From NCBI RefSeq assembly GCF_013415125.1, contig NZ_JACCDE010000016.1, positions 1-64,000 on the forward strand: a stretch of 64,000 nt of DNA, read 5' to 3'. The notes beneath the pieces were generated by a model. The model worked only from the letters and a program-made list of their open reading frames with translations, made no database searches and was not told the origin of the DNA. This stretch comes from Vreelandella glaciei (lineage in GTDB: Bacteria; Pseudomonadota; Gammaproteobacteria; Pseudomonadales; Halomonadaceae). The position numbers and the translations under genes are program-made. Below, one piece after another: positions 54,179-62,938 of the stretch. The stretch's first letter is position 1. Every line of letters begins with the position of its first letter.

Positions 54179-55308
54179 CGGTTCCCTTCCTCTATGTGCG
54201 AGTTATTGACTTCATCAGAAACATGCTGCTGAGCTTGTTCCAGTGCTTCTAAATGCTTGCGAGCTTTAACTGTTTTGCGGTGCCGATTGGCTACATCTTT
54301 TTTTATAAACTGTTGGATATAAGGCAGAAATTGCTGTTCTTCGGCCGTTGCCTGAGCCTCTTTGGCTTTTTTGAGTTTCTGGCGACACTGCTGAAGATGC
54401 CGTTTTGCGCTGGGGATATCGCTGGGTAATGGCTCATCAGCTTCAGCCGTTGCCGTATTTCCTGGTACCGCCTTTGTAGGTGCAGCCTTTTTAGCAGCCT
54501 GGCCGCCAGCGGCAGAGGTACTTGCCGAGGCTTTGTCATTAGCGACTTTACTATCAGCATTACTGTTATTAGCAATACTTTCATTCGCTACACGGTTAGC
54601 AGTCGCGGGGGCTTTTGCGAGCTTGCTAGCTCTTGCTGCTTTTTTGGCATCGCTATCACGGTGGTAGGTTTTAATAGCAGCGTTAATGTCATCGAACCAG
54701 AAGGCCTCGCCCTCTTTTATATATACCCCAGCCTGGCATAGGTCTTTTAAAATGCCTTCTGAGTGCGACACCATGATAAGCGACGATTTACCTACCTTGG
54801 ACCGAAACAGGGCCTTGGCCTTTTCTTTAAACGCCCGGTCACCAACGGCAGTGGCCTCATCTGAAATATACACATCAAAATCAAATGCTAGCGAAAGCCC
54901 AAACGATACGCGTGAGCGCATACCGGAGGAGTACGTCTTGACGGGCTCGTCGAAGGCTTCACCAATTTCGGCAAAGTCTTCAACAAACTCAATCACTCGC
55001 TGGACTTCTTGCGACTTTGAGCCTTGCACGCGAGCGACAAATTTGACGTTTTGCCGTCCTGTCATGTTATTTTGCATGCCGCCCGTCACGCCCACCGGCC
55101 AGGAAACCCGGCTGCTGCGCACGACTTCGCCACGCTCTGGCGTATCCATACCGGCAATCAAGCGTAACAGGGTCGACTTACCAGCCCCGTTAGCACCGAT
55201 TAGGCCCACACTGACGCCCCGCGGTATGGTGAGGTTGATATCTTTCAATACCCAGTCACTACCATGATGATTGTGGTAGCGCTTGTAGAGATTACGAATT
55301 TCAATCAT
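54175..55308 (-). CDS. KpsT-like polysaccharide ABC-transporter ATPase with a 157-aa C-terminal extension
   Basis: A 377-aa protein. Residues 1-220 are a complete KpsT/CtrD-type ATPase: Walker [10 protein letters not shown] (38-46), signature YSSGMRSR (126-132), Walker B DVYISDE, and H-loop SHS (181-183). The polysaccharide-exporter ATPase normally ends near residue 220. Here an Ala/Lys/Ser-rich linker (about 221-310) and a charged helical, probably coiled-coil, segment (310-365, [20 protein letters not shown] onward) follow. It supplies energy for KpsM. Its gene sits four genes from kpsM but on the same strand. The tail could bind the polymer end, the membrane partners or another enzyme. Confidence 0.9.
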   Translation of the reverse strand: MIEIRNLYKRYHNHHGSDWVLKDINLTIPRGVSVGLIGANGAGKSTLLRLIAGMDTPERGEVVRSSRVSWPVGVTGGMQNNMTGRQNVKFVARVQGSKSQEVQRVIEFVEDFAEIGEAFDEPVKTYSSGMRSRVSFGLSLAFDFDVYISDEATAVGDRAFKEKAKALFRSKVGKSSLIMVSHSEGILKDLCQAGVYIKEGEAFWFDDINAAIKTYHRDSDAKKAARASKLAKAPATANRVANESIANNSNADSKVANDKASASTSAAGGQAAKKAAPTKAVPGNTATAEADEPLPSDIPSAKRHLQQCRQKLKKAKEAQATAEEQQFLPYIQQFIKKDVANRHRKTVKARKHLEALEQAQQHVSDEVNNSHIEEGNR

Positions 55309-55342
55309 GAATAAGCACGCTGTAAGCCTTTAAAAGATCTGT

Positions 55343-56509
55343 TTAATCGCTCCCAAACAGGTCGCGTGTGTATACCTTTGCTGAGACATCCGTGAGCTCG
55401 GGGGCCATGCGATTAGTCAATATTACATCGGCCTCTTGTTTAAAGGCTGCTAGGTCGCTAATCACACGAGAGTTAAAAAAGTGCTCCTCCTGCAAAGTAG
55501 GTTCGTAGACAATGACTTCTACCCCCTTGCCTTTGAGTCGCTTCATTACCCCTTGCATAGCGCTGGCGCGGAAATTGTCAGAGCCTGATTTCATGATCAG
55601 CCGGTACACGCCTACCACACGTGGGTTACGCTTAAGAACCGATTCAGCAATAAAATCCTTACGCGTGCGATTAGCATCGACAATGGCTTTTATGATGTTA
55701 TTGGGCACTTGATCATAGTTTGCCAACAGCTGTTTTGTGTCTTTAGGTAGGCAGTACCCGCCATAGCCGAAGCTGGGGTTGTTATAGTGATTACCAATAC
55801 GGGGGTCTAGACTAACGCCTTCAATTATTTGCCGAGAATCCAAATCGTGATTTTCGGCGTACATATCCAGCTCATTAAAATAAGCGACACGCATGGCCAG
55901 GTAGGTGTTGGCGAAAAGTTTAATCGCCTCTGCTTCTGTGCTGTTCGTGAGTAAAATAGGGACTTCTTTTTTGATCGCGCCCTGCTCAAGGAGCGCAGCA
56001 AACATTTCACCGCGTTCCGAGCGCTCGCCAACAATAATCCGTGAGGGGTAAAGATTGTCGTGTAGCGCTTTGCCCTCCCGTAAGAACTCAGGAGAGAATA
56101 TTAAATTTTGCGTACCAAAGCGCTCGCTCGCCTGTTTTGTATAACCTACTGGCACCGTGGATTTAATCACCATCAAGGCTGATGAGTTAACCTTCATTAC
56201 CAGCTCGATGACTGCCTCAACGCTTTGAGTATTAAATGTATTAGTGATGGGGTCATAGTCGGTAGGCGTCGCGATAATGACAATGTCTGCCTGCGAATAT
56301 GCGTGTTCAGCGTCCAGAGTGGCGTCAAAATTAAGCGCTGTATTGCTTAAGTATTCTGAAATTCCTTTGTCTTCTATCGGCGAGTGACGGCTATTAAGTA
56401 GGTCAATTTTTTCTTTGACGATATCAACCGCTACGACATCATTGTGCTGAGCGAGAAGTACTGCATTGGAGAGCCCGACATAACCGGTGCCCGCAACCGC
56501 AATTTTCAT
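55343..56509 (-). CDS. ugd: UDP-glucose 6-dehydrogenase Ugd
   Basis: A 388-aa enzyme from the ATG at 56509, which gives the same length as E. coli Ugd; an in-frame upstream start would add 25 unconserved residues. NAD loop [15 protein letters not shown], then [14 protein letters not shown], and catalytic Cys253 in [13 protein letters not shown]. It oxidises UDP-glucose to UDP-glucuronate, so an acidic uronic residue in the polymer is expected. It lies between the beta-CASP hydrolase and the KpsT-like ATPase on the same strand. Confidence 0.94.
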   Translation of the reverse strand: MKIAVAGTGYVGLSNAVLLAQHNDVVAVDIVKEKIDLLNSRHSPIEDKGISEYLSNTALNFDATLDAEHAYSQADIVIIATPTDYDPITNTFNTQSVEAVIELVMKVNSSALMVIKSTVPVGYTKQASERFGTQNLIFSPEFLREGKALHDNLYPSRIIVGERSERGEMFAALLEQGAIKKEVPILLTNSTEAEAIKLFANTYLAMRVAYFNELDMYAENHDLDSRQIIEGVSLDPRIGNHYNNPSFGYGGYCLPKDTKQLLANYDQVPNNIIKAIVDANRTRKDFIAESVLKRNPRVVGVYRLIMKSGSDNFRASAMQGVMKRLKGKGVEVIVYEPTLQEEHFFNSRVISDLAAFKQEADVILTNRMAPELTDVSAKVYTRDLFGSD

Positions 56510-56576
56510 GACATACCTGCTATTGAAATAATACAAAGGGAATAGCGTATCGCGGCTATATACGTTACACAGTTCA

Positions 56577-57998
56577 TTATGCACTCACTACCGTTAATGA
56601 TTTTCCCGCCTGCTGATACAACTCTGCTAGCTTTTGCTTGAGTGCCATTCTGGCGTCGTGCTCACCATGCACCAGGCGTATGATAGCTGGCCAGCGATGC
56701 ATCCGCCTTACGTAGTTAAGTAAATCCTTTTGATCCGCGTGAGCGGAGTAACCACTCAGCGTGGTAATGCCTGCTTTAATATCAATCCGCTTCCCCTCAA
56801 GCTCAACCCAGCCGCCACGTGGGCCATATTGCTGTATATCACGACCAGGCGTACCAGCACCTTGGTAGCCGACAAATAGCACTTGATGACGTTCGTCCCC
56901 TAACATGGCTTTGAGGTAATTAATAATACGGCCACCTGTACACATGCCGCTAGCGGCAATCACCACCGCCGGACGGCCTGTTTTAGCCAAATAGGTCACT
57001 GCCCTTAAGTGCTCTTCATGACGCTCAATAGTGTAGAGATTGGCAAAGTTAAGCGGGTGGCGTCCACTGTCTAAGCGACGCTGGGCTTCTTTATCCCAGT
57101 AGGGTTTTAGTTCCCTATATACACTGGTAAAGCGTGCGGCCAGGGGGGAGTCAACTATAATTTCAAGTTCCTCCCACATTGATGAGTGTGCTTGATGAAT
57201 GATGGTTTCTAATTCGTAAAGCAGTTCTTGAGTACGCCCAATACTAAAGGCGGGTACCATGACGGTTCCACCGTTTGTGAGTGCTTGCTCAACGGCAGCT
57301 TTCAAGGTGGCGCGGCGGTTTCGGCGTTTAGGGTGATGGCGGTCACCGTAAGTGCTTTCAAGTACTAATTGGTCGCAACCATAGGGCGATTTTGGCGCTG
57401 GCAATAGCGGGGCATAAGGCGCGCCCAAATCGCCAGAGAATACGACTCTTTCTTTCTCGCCAGTAGGAAATTGATGGTCAACTTCTACGTAACTGGAACC
57501 CAGAATGTGTCCTGCCCGCTGGAGTTTTATACGGGTGGTGCCCGCCTCTGAGTTAGGTACGACACTTCGCCATTTTCCGTAGGGAACACTGATGAGCTGA
57601 TGCTTTAATTGCTCTTGGAAGCGGTTAATTAGCTCTGCGTTACGGGTAAACCCAATCTTCAACGCATCATCAATTACTAAGGGGAGCAGCTTGGCAGAAG
57701 GGATGGAGCAGATAATAGGCCCTTTAAATCCCGCCGCTAGTAGGTAGGGCAGGCGCCCTATATGGTCAATATGGACATGCGTGATTATTAATGCCTGAAC
57801 AGTGCTGATATCGAATTCAATTTGTAATTGCTCAAAGCTGTTCCCCGCTTCATCTTCACCTTGAAATAGGCCGCAATCAATTAGCAGTGAGTGCTCACTA
57901 TTTAATATGAGCTGGTGACAGCTTCCAGTGACGCCAGTGGCGCCACCGTGATGAATGATATTAAGCACTGACTTGTGTCCTCTAGCATTGGGAGCCAC
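56577..57998 (-). CDS. Metallo-beta-lactamase / beta-CASP family hydrolase (RNA-processing type)
   Basis: A 473-aa protein with the MBL metal motif THVHIDHIG (His74, His76, Asp78, His79), further GHILGSS, SGDLG, then a beta-CASP domain ([16 protein letters not shown]) and the [13 protein letters not shown] and [10 protein letters not shown] motifs. This is the YSH1/CPSF73-like group that includes archaeal and bacterial RNases. It starts with GTG at 57998, or GTG at 57968, which has AGAGGAC upstream. Between export and Ugd genes it is an unexpected member: it may process the operon's mRNA or be unrelated to capsule. No polysaccharide-hydrolase feature is seen. Confidence 0.87.
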   Translation of the reverse strand: MAPNARGHKSVLNIIHHGGATGVTGSCHQLILNSEHSLLIDCGLFQGEDEAGNSFEQLQIEFDISTVQALIITHVHIDHIGRLPYLLAAGFKGPIICSIPSAKLLPLVIDDALKIGFTRNAELINRFQEQLKHQLISVPYGKWRSVVPNSEAGTTRIKLQRAGHILGSSYVEVDHQFPTGEKERVVFSGDLGAPYAPLLPAPKSPYGCDQLVLESTYGDRHHPKRRNRRATLKAAVEQALTNGGTVMVPAFSIGRTQELLYELETIIHQAHSSMWEELEIIVDSPLAARFTSVYRELKPYWDKEAQRRLDSGRHPLNFANLYTIERHEEHLRAVTYLAKTGRPAVVIAASGMCTGGRIINYLKAMLGDERHQVLFVGYQGAGTPGRDIQQYGPRGGWVELEGKRIDIKAGITTLSGYSAHADQKDLLNYVRRMHRWPAIIRLVHGEHDARMALKQKLAELYQQAGKSLTVVSA

Positions 57999-58088
57999 TT
58001 CATGACTTCTTTTGCAGACGCGTTGCTCCGCGTGTTAACTCACTCCTTACGTGTCACACCTCACCACCCTGCCCTTGTTACTCTTTTA

Positions 58089-59186
58089 TCAATCTCGGTG
58101 ATCTTTGACAATCATTGCCATCATGCTAAAAATAAACGCGATAAAAATAGTCAAGATTGCAAAAACACTGCTGTTATAGAGACGGTTAGGCGCCGTTGGA
58201 TATTCTGGGAACAGCGGGCTTTGCAATACGCTTACTTGCTTTAGCTGCCGCGCAGCTTCTAATCGGGTATTTTCTAACGAGGCAAGCGCGCTTGAGTAGG
58301 TTTCTTGAGCGAATTGGGCCTGTAGCTCTAAGGTTTCATATCCCGCAGAAACGCGGTTAAGAGAATCACCAGTGGCTTGAGCCAGGCGATCACGCTGCAC
58401 CACAATTTGATCGCGTAGGGCTGAAATACTTCGCTCGACTTGTCGCAACTCAGAGGATTGCGAACTTTGGAAACTTGCCAGGGCATTGCGCTGTGCTTGC
58501 AAGCGGGCCAAGTCACCTTCTAGCGTGGCCACCACTTGATCAATACTTTCTACCGTTGAGGTAGGCGACACAAGGCCAAACTCATTTTGGTATTCAAGCA
58601 GCTTGCCACGGGTTTCTTCAAAGCGCTCTTCTAAACGTACTAGTTGCTGCTCTAAAAAGCGCACCTGCTCATCAGCTAGACGGTGACCCATTTCGTTCAT
58701 GTGGTCTTCACCGGCCTCAAGCAGTAACGCGGTCATATCATGAGCAAATTCTGGGCTGTAGCCCTGAACATATATATTTAGCACACCAGCATATTCATCT
58801 AACTCAATCTCTACGCGCCGTAAGTAGTATTTGTGAAGGTCTTCAATGGGTACGTTGGGATCGCGTAGCTTGGCAAAAAAGTCGCCATTCTCGCTATAAT
58901 GCTGGCGTATACCCAGCTGTTCATCCAGCAGGCGTAGCATATCCACCGAAAGTAAGTGCTCACGTAGCAGCAGCAGATCATGCGTATCGCCACTGCTTCC
59001 ACTCATTAACGATGAAAGGGATAATTCAGGCGAAGCCACCTGGGGGCTCTCGAGCACCACTGTGGCACGCGATACATAACGGTCTTCTGCCCATATAAAC
59101 CAATAGAAAGAGACGAGAATAATCGCGATGATAGCAACCGCCCATTGCGGCGATTTTTTTACAAAATGACGTAACGAAACAGGCAT
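58089..59186 (-). CDS. KpsE/CtrB/BexC-like capsule-export periplasmic coupling protein
   Basis: A 365-aa polysaccharide co-polymerase family protein (PCP-3). It has an N-terminal membrane helix at about 15-32, a long periplasmic part with predicted coiled coils (EQVRFLEQQLVRLEERFEE, then DQIVVQRDRLAQATG), a proline-containing PLFPEYPTAPNRLY motif just before a second membrane helix (about 336-358), and a short cytoplasmic end. These link the ABC transporter to the outer-membrane exporter. Three bases separate it from the kpsM-like gene. Confidence 0.9.
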   Translation of the reverse strand: MPVSLRHFVKKSPQWAVAIIAIILVSFYWFIWAEDRYVSRATVVLESPQVASPELSLSSLMSGSSGDTHDLLLLREHLLSVDMLRLLDEQLGIRQHYSENGDFFAKLRDPNVPIEDLHKYYLRRVEIELDEYAGVLNIYVQGYSPEFAHDMTALLLEAGEDHMNEMGHRLADEQVRFLEQQLVRLEERFEETRGKLLEYQNEFGLVSPTSTVESIDQVVATLEGDLARLQAQRNALASFQSSQSSELRQVERSISALRDQIVVQRDRLAQATGDSLNRVSAGYETLELQAQFAQETYSSALASLENTRLEAARQLKQVSVLQSPLFPEYPTAPNRLYNSSVFAILTIFIAFIFSMMAMIVKDHRD

Positions 59187-59189
59187 AGG

Positions 59190-59999
59190 TTATTTGGCCT
59201 TTAACCGGTCAACAAAACGTAGGTGCATTAGTAGCCCTAGCGCACTTATAGAGAGTGTTACCATCCAAAAATAAAGCATACTAGTGCCATGGACCGTTTG
59301 GTAATTTTCAAAGAATCCTAATCGGAGCACTTCAATACCATGCGGAATCGGATTAAGCATGAGATATTCCAACAGCCAGTGGGGAAGCTGATTGAGTGGA
59401 AACATAACACCTGAAAGAATCAAAAGCGGCAGCGAGAGCATCCGGACCACACGGCCCACTTCTGGAACTAATGTTGCTACCACCGAGGTTAATAGCCCGA
59501 GTGCAAGCCCTAAACTCCATAGCGATAACCATGCGGCCATCGCCCGAATAGCGTTATCGGGGTAAATATCCAATCCGAGCATCAAGCCGCCCAGAATAAA
59601 TAGCAGAAAAATCAATGAGCGCAACATGCCTTCCAGAAAATTGCGCACGATGACTGGGTCAACTGGGTGTACCTGACGATATGCGAATAGTGCACTGTTA
59701 CTTTCAATAGCGCCCATCCCTCGAAGCATACCCTCGCGTACCAGGAAAAAGCCCATTAACCCGGCAATCATCCACGGAATAAACTCAGCATTAACAATTA
59801 GCCGATCACTACGTATGAAACTGCGTATGGCCACCATAATGCCAATAAAGGCAACGGGCTCAAAAAGCATCCAGAACCAGCCCATGCGGTCTGCCATTGT
59901 GCGTGATATGGCTTCACGCATAAACATGGCATACCACACACTCCGGGTCACTTGCCATGGAGTGCGGGCACCCTTTGGACCACTGGTTATATTTTCCAT
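59190..59999 (-). CDS. KpsM-like ABC-2 polysaccharide permease
   Basis: A 269-aa integral membrane protein with about six hydrophobic segments, matching capsule ABC-2 permeases (KpsM, CtrC, BexB): cytoplasmic N-terminus ending MFMREAISRTMADRMGWFW, then FIPWMIAGLMGFFLVREGM, and the VMFPLNQLPHWLLEYLMLNP re-entrant-type region before the last helices. It works with the KpsT-like ATPase encoded downstream. A group-2-like, ABC-dependent export route is thereby indicated. Confidence 0.92.
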   Translation of the reverse strand: MENITSGPKGARTPWQVTRSVWYAMFMREAISRTMADRMGWFWMLFEPVAFIGIMVAIRSFIRSDRLIVNAEFIPWMIAGLMGFFLVREGMLRGMGAIESNSALFAYRQVHPVDPVIVRNFLEGMLRSLIFLLFILGGLMLGLDIYPDNAIRAMAAWLSLWSLGLALGLLTSVVATLVPEVGRVVRMLSLPLLILSGVMFPLNQLPHWLLEYLMLNPIPHGIEVLRLGFFENYQTVHGTSMLYFWMVTLSISALGLLMHLRFVDRLKAK

Positions 60000-60149
60000 A
60001 GTTCAACTTTTTGAAAGTGAAGCAAATCGTTCTCTTTGAGGTGTGAGATACAGGTTGAGGTGAGAGATACAGGCGAGTATTAGCCTTACCCCTCACTCGT
60101 GCTTATTCACCACCTCACAACTTGGTCTTCATTTATTGGCAACCATCCG

Positions 60150-61877
60150 CTACAGATCCACCGCAACGCGTGTTGCAACGGCTATTTGGAAAAGAATTTG
60201 GGTTAGAGTGGACGCTAGCTGCAGGTTATGCGTAGGAGCCGCCGGCATTACCAGGATCTCATCACCTGGCCGTAGATTAACATCTCGGGCATTTTCAACT
60301 GCACCATTTTGACGAACCACCAAGATGTGATCTTTGTCGGCACGTTCGGTAAAGCCTCCAGCACCTTCAATGTAATCAATCACGTTCATACCAGGGCGAT
60401 ACACTGCGGCCTGGGGCACTAATATTTCACCACTGATCAACATAGAGTCGCTAATTTCAGGAATCGTCACTATGTCGCCATCTTGCAGACGAATATCGGA
60501 AATTCGATCATTATAAGCGACAACTAAGCGCCCACTCGGTTCTAACTCGCGCGCGCGCTCAATAAAATTTTGAATGAGTTCGGCTTCTTGAACGCGGATT
60601 TGAGCTTCTTCATTGGTACTTGACTCGGCCCCTAGATAAGTCGTTTCTAAGCGACGTAGGCTGTCTTCCATTGATTGCTGCTGCTGCTCTCTCACGCTTT
60701 CACGTTGGAGCGAAATACTTTCAACGGCTGTCATGTTTTCAGGTACAGGTATCGCATCAAGTAGCTCACTCAAACGCGCATCACGTGGCAGTGCATAGCG
60801 CGAAGGGCCGTAATAACTTCCTTCTATTTCTACTACGATAGTTTCGCTGCGCTGATCGGCACTGAAGAGGACTTCGTCACCGCTACGTATAGTTTGCCCG
60901 TAAAATAGCTCAATTGGGAAATATTGGGCAATGGGACCTTCTTCACGGTTACCACGTAATAGGACGTGGGAAACACCGCTTTTTAGACGAGCTAGGTTAA
61001 TCAGTTCTGCGCCGCTCAGCTGATTACCCATTAGCTCATAGCGGTGCTCACGATGGACATCGCCACCTACGGCGATCGCCGGACCACGCTCTTCCACCAC
61101 AATAGTATCGCCATCTTGAAACTGCGGACGGGGGATACTGCCATTAATCAGAAAGTCGTAAAGGTCTACCGTGGCCACCGTTTGGTCATCACGTACCACC
61201 CGAATTTGCCGATAGCTCCCTAAGTCTTGGTCAATACCTCCTGACTGGTCTAGGAAATAGAGCAAGGAATCGTTAGGAGTACCTGCATAACGCCCAGGGT
61301 TTTCTACGTAACCGGTTACAAATACCGCCACCGGCTGTACGCCCTGTATATTGGTATATACCTCAACATTTTCAGGGTATACCGAGGTAATGGCCCCTCG
61401 CACACTGTTATCAACTTGCTGGCTATTTTGCCCCTCTATATACAATGGGCCAGAGCCTGGTATAAAAATATTGCCCTGGGCATCTACTGGCAGTATTCGG
61501 TCAAACTCAAACGCCCCCCATGCACGCACGGTGATTTGGTCACCGGGTTTGACTTGATAGCCTTCATTTAAGCCATCCCCCATCGCCCCTCGAAACCCGC
61601 CGGTAAATAGGTTAGCGCCAAAAGGGGGGAGGGTATCCGGATCGGCGGTTTCCATAGCAACGGGGCCATAGGTGCCGCTACGCCAATCAGCTCGAGGGGT
61701 ATCGTCTACTTGCTCTTGCTGGTCTCCGCCCTCTTGATCTTCAGGCAGGATGCTATTCGGGAGACTAATACTTTGTGCCAGTGCCGTGCTACTGGTGAGA
61801 GCGCTTAGTAGCAGAAATGAAGCAACGGCGATGGGGCGCTTGATCGATAGCCGTTGAAGCATGCATGAAACATTCAT
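60150..61877 (-). CDS. Wza/KpsD-like outer-membrane polysaccharide export protein
   Basis: A 575-aa precursor with a signal peptide (basic start, hydrophobic IAVASFLLLSALTSSTALA, cleavage probably after Ala34). The mature protein has a Poly_export domain beginning YQVKPGDQITVRAWG (about 107) and at least two SLBB-like repeats (VFVTGYVENPGRYAGTPND and ISGEILVPQAAVYRPGMN). A coiled-coil-like charged stretch is around 395-445. It starts with a one-base overlap with the lipoprotein stop (TAATG). It should form the outer-membrane or periplasmic channel for capsule export. It lacks a lipobox, as KpsD does and unlike Wza. Confidence 0.9.
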   Translation of the reverse strand: MNVSCMLQRLSIKRPIAVASFLLLSALTSSTALAQSISLPNSILPEDQEGGDQQEQVDDTPRADWRSGTYGPVAMETADPDTLPPFGANLFTGGFRGAMGDGLNEGYQVKPGDQITVRAWGAFEFDRILPVDAQGNIFIPGSGPLYIEGQNSQQVDNSVRGAITSVYPENVEVYTNIQGVQPVAVFVTGYVENPGRYAGTPNDSLLYFLDQSGGIDQDLGSYRQIRVVRDDQTVATVDLYDFLINGSIPRPQFQDGDTIVVEERGPAIAVGGDVHREHRYELMGNQLSGAELINLARLKSGVSHVLLRGNREEGPIAQYFPIELFYGQTIRSGDEVLFSADQRSETIVVEIEGSYYGPSRYALPRDARLSELLDAIPVPENMTAVESISLQRESVREQQQQSMEDSLRRLETTYLGAESSTNEEAQIRVQEAELIQNFIERARELEPSGRLVVAYNDRISDIRLQDGDIVTIPEISDSMLISGEILVPQAAVYRPGMNVIDYIEGAGGFTERADKDHILVVRQNGAVENARDVNLRPGDEILVMPAAPTHNLQLASTLTQILFQIAVATRVAVDL

Positions 61878-62293
61878 TAATAGCGCCCTTCCATTGTTGA
61901 ATCCATGTTAGCGAATACACGTTGATTCACCCAGCCATCAGGTGTTTCACAAGTAAGTGCACTGGGTGCAGCTGCCCCTGCACTGTCGACAATGCGTAAC
62001 CGACGACACTCCCTGCCACTGGCGGCTAGGTAAGGCGCATCGGCAACAATTTCAACGTTATCCCCCCAAGGAGTGCGTGCGAGATTGAGAACAGAGCCTG
62101 CGGGTGCTTTGGATAGGAACTCATTAAGCGCCACATCTTCCAGGAGCGTTGCCGGGTCGTTATTCAACACGTACTGCGCTTGTTGTTGGGTGCTGCTATT
62201 TGGGTAACTGGCACAGCCGCTTACCACGACAACACTTAGCGCCGCCAATAGCATACGAGCTGGCCGCGCTATCGAGAATGGGGTATTTGACAT
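61877..62293 (-). CDS. Small outer-membrane lipoprotein of the export operon
   Basis: A 138-aa protein with a lipoprotein signal: hydrophobic MLLAALSVVVVSG followed by Cys27 in VVSGCAS (lipobox), next residue Ala, consistent with outer-membrane sorting. The C-terminal half contains GRECRRLRIVDS...ALTCETPDGWVNQRVF, reminiscent of the 17-kDa surface-antigen or glycine-zipper lipoprotein C-terminus. It is first in the export operon, and AGGA precedes the ATG. It may assist assembly of the Wza/KpsD-like channel; the exact role is unknown. Confidence 0.8.
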   Translation of the reverse strand: MSNTPFSIARPARMLLAALSVVVVSGCASYPNSSTQQQAQYVLNNDPATLLEDVALNEFLSKAPAGSVLNLARTPWGDNVEIVADAPYLAASGRECRRLRIVDSAGAAAPSALTCETPDGWVNQRVFANMDSTMEGRY

Positions 62294-62313
62294 GATATTT
62301 CCTAAAAAAAGGT

Positions 62314-62324
62314 ACGCTACCGCC
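62314..62324 (-). promoter_or_regulatory. ops element (RfaH recruitment site) in the export-operon leader
   Basis: The minus strand reads GGGCGGTAGCGTACC here; the core GGCGGTAGCGT matches the E. coli ops/JUMPStart 3' end exactly. It lies 20 bases before the ATG of the lipoprotein gene (62293), at the head of the long export and glycan operon, which is the normal location. The rest of the JUMPStart sequence is not well conserved. An RfaH paralogue is encoded at 10854-11372. Confidence 0.85.
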
Positions 62325-62588
62325 CAGGAGTTTTGAAGGGCGTGTTCCCATGCCCTACTCTAAACGGATGAAAAAGTAATTAATCCACGCTACTCAAAAT
62401 TAGTTTCGATTGTAAGGTATTCATTGCCGCCACTCTACATAGACAAACCTTGTACATGGGGATAATTTTATTCAACATTTTCGTCATTCAACCTCTCTGA
62501 GCCAGCCGCTTTTTCAACCCTACTGCTGATGACATTCGGTATGCCCACCGCAACCCAAAGGCACCTAGAAGCAAGCGCTTCTTTGAAA

Positions 62589-62618
62589 CCTAGCGCCTTA
62601 AGACTCAGAGGCGCTAGG
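62589..62618 (-). terminator. Hairpin, probable terminator downstream of the initiating-transferase gene
   Basis: A perfect 10-bp inverted repeat CCTAGCGCCT (62589-62598) / AGGCGCTAGG (62609-62618) with a 10-base loop. On the minus strand it is followed by TTTC, a weak T-tract. It is 320 bases past the end of the 62939 gene and overlaps the stop of the short ORF, as if it once ended a longer gene. Confidence 0.6.
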
Positions 62619-62795
62619 TACAACATCATAGGCACGGTCGGCCTCAAAATCCATGCTTAGCAAAGGCCTCGATAAACGCTTATACCTCACCAACATGGCC
62701 ACAACGTTAAGCCTGTCAGCGGCATCACAACGCGAAGCTGGACAGGCCATGGCGGTGGCGACACTGAACAATATCGAACCAAACCATACCCACAA
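62598..62795 (-). pseudogene. Short ORF, possible 3' remnant of a lost gene
   Basis: A 65-codon frame with no ATG or GTG near its beginning (first start codon TTG). It opens just after a stop codon near 62830 and ends inside the hairpin at 62589-62618. It encodes a hydrophobic segment (WVWFGSILFSVATAMACPA) and then a soluble, acidic tail. I recognise no family. Frame ending exactly in a terminator-type hairpin suggests a gene end whose 5' part has been deleted or frameshifted. Chance ORF is also possible. Confidence 0.3.
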
Positions 62796-62938
62796 TGCAC
62801 TTTCAACACCCAGCTGACATGGTCAATTGGAAAACATGCATGTGACCATCTTCCTCATCAGCTGTAAATTAAAAATTTGATTTATAAGAACATTATTCTA
62901 GAATAGTCCTCTTCGCCTCTCATTTTTTTGCTAATATT

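Larger units (their letters stand above)
62294..62938. other. 645-bp intergenic region containing the export-operon leader and a gene remnant
   Basis: This gap between the initiating-transferase gene and the export operon contains the ops element (62314-62324), a terminator-type hairpin (62589-62618), a short ORF remnant (62598-62795) and otherwise AT-rich sequence. The export-operon promoter must lie in about 62330-62580 on the minus strand, but I could not find a convincing -35/-10 pair. Confidence 0.6.
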
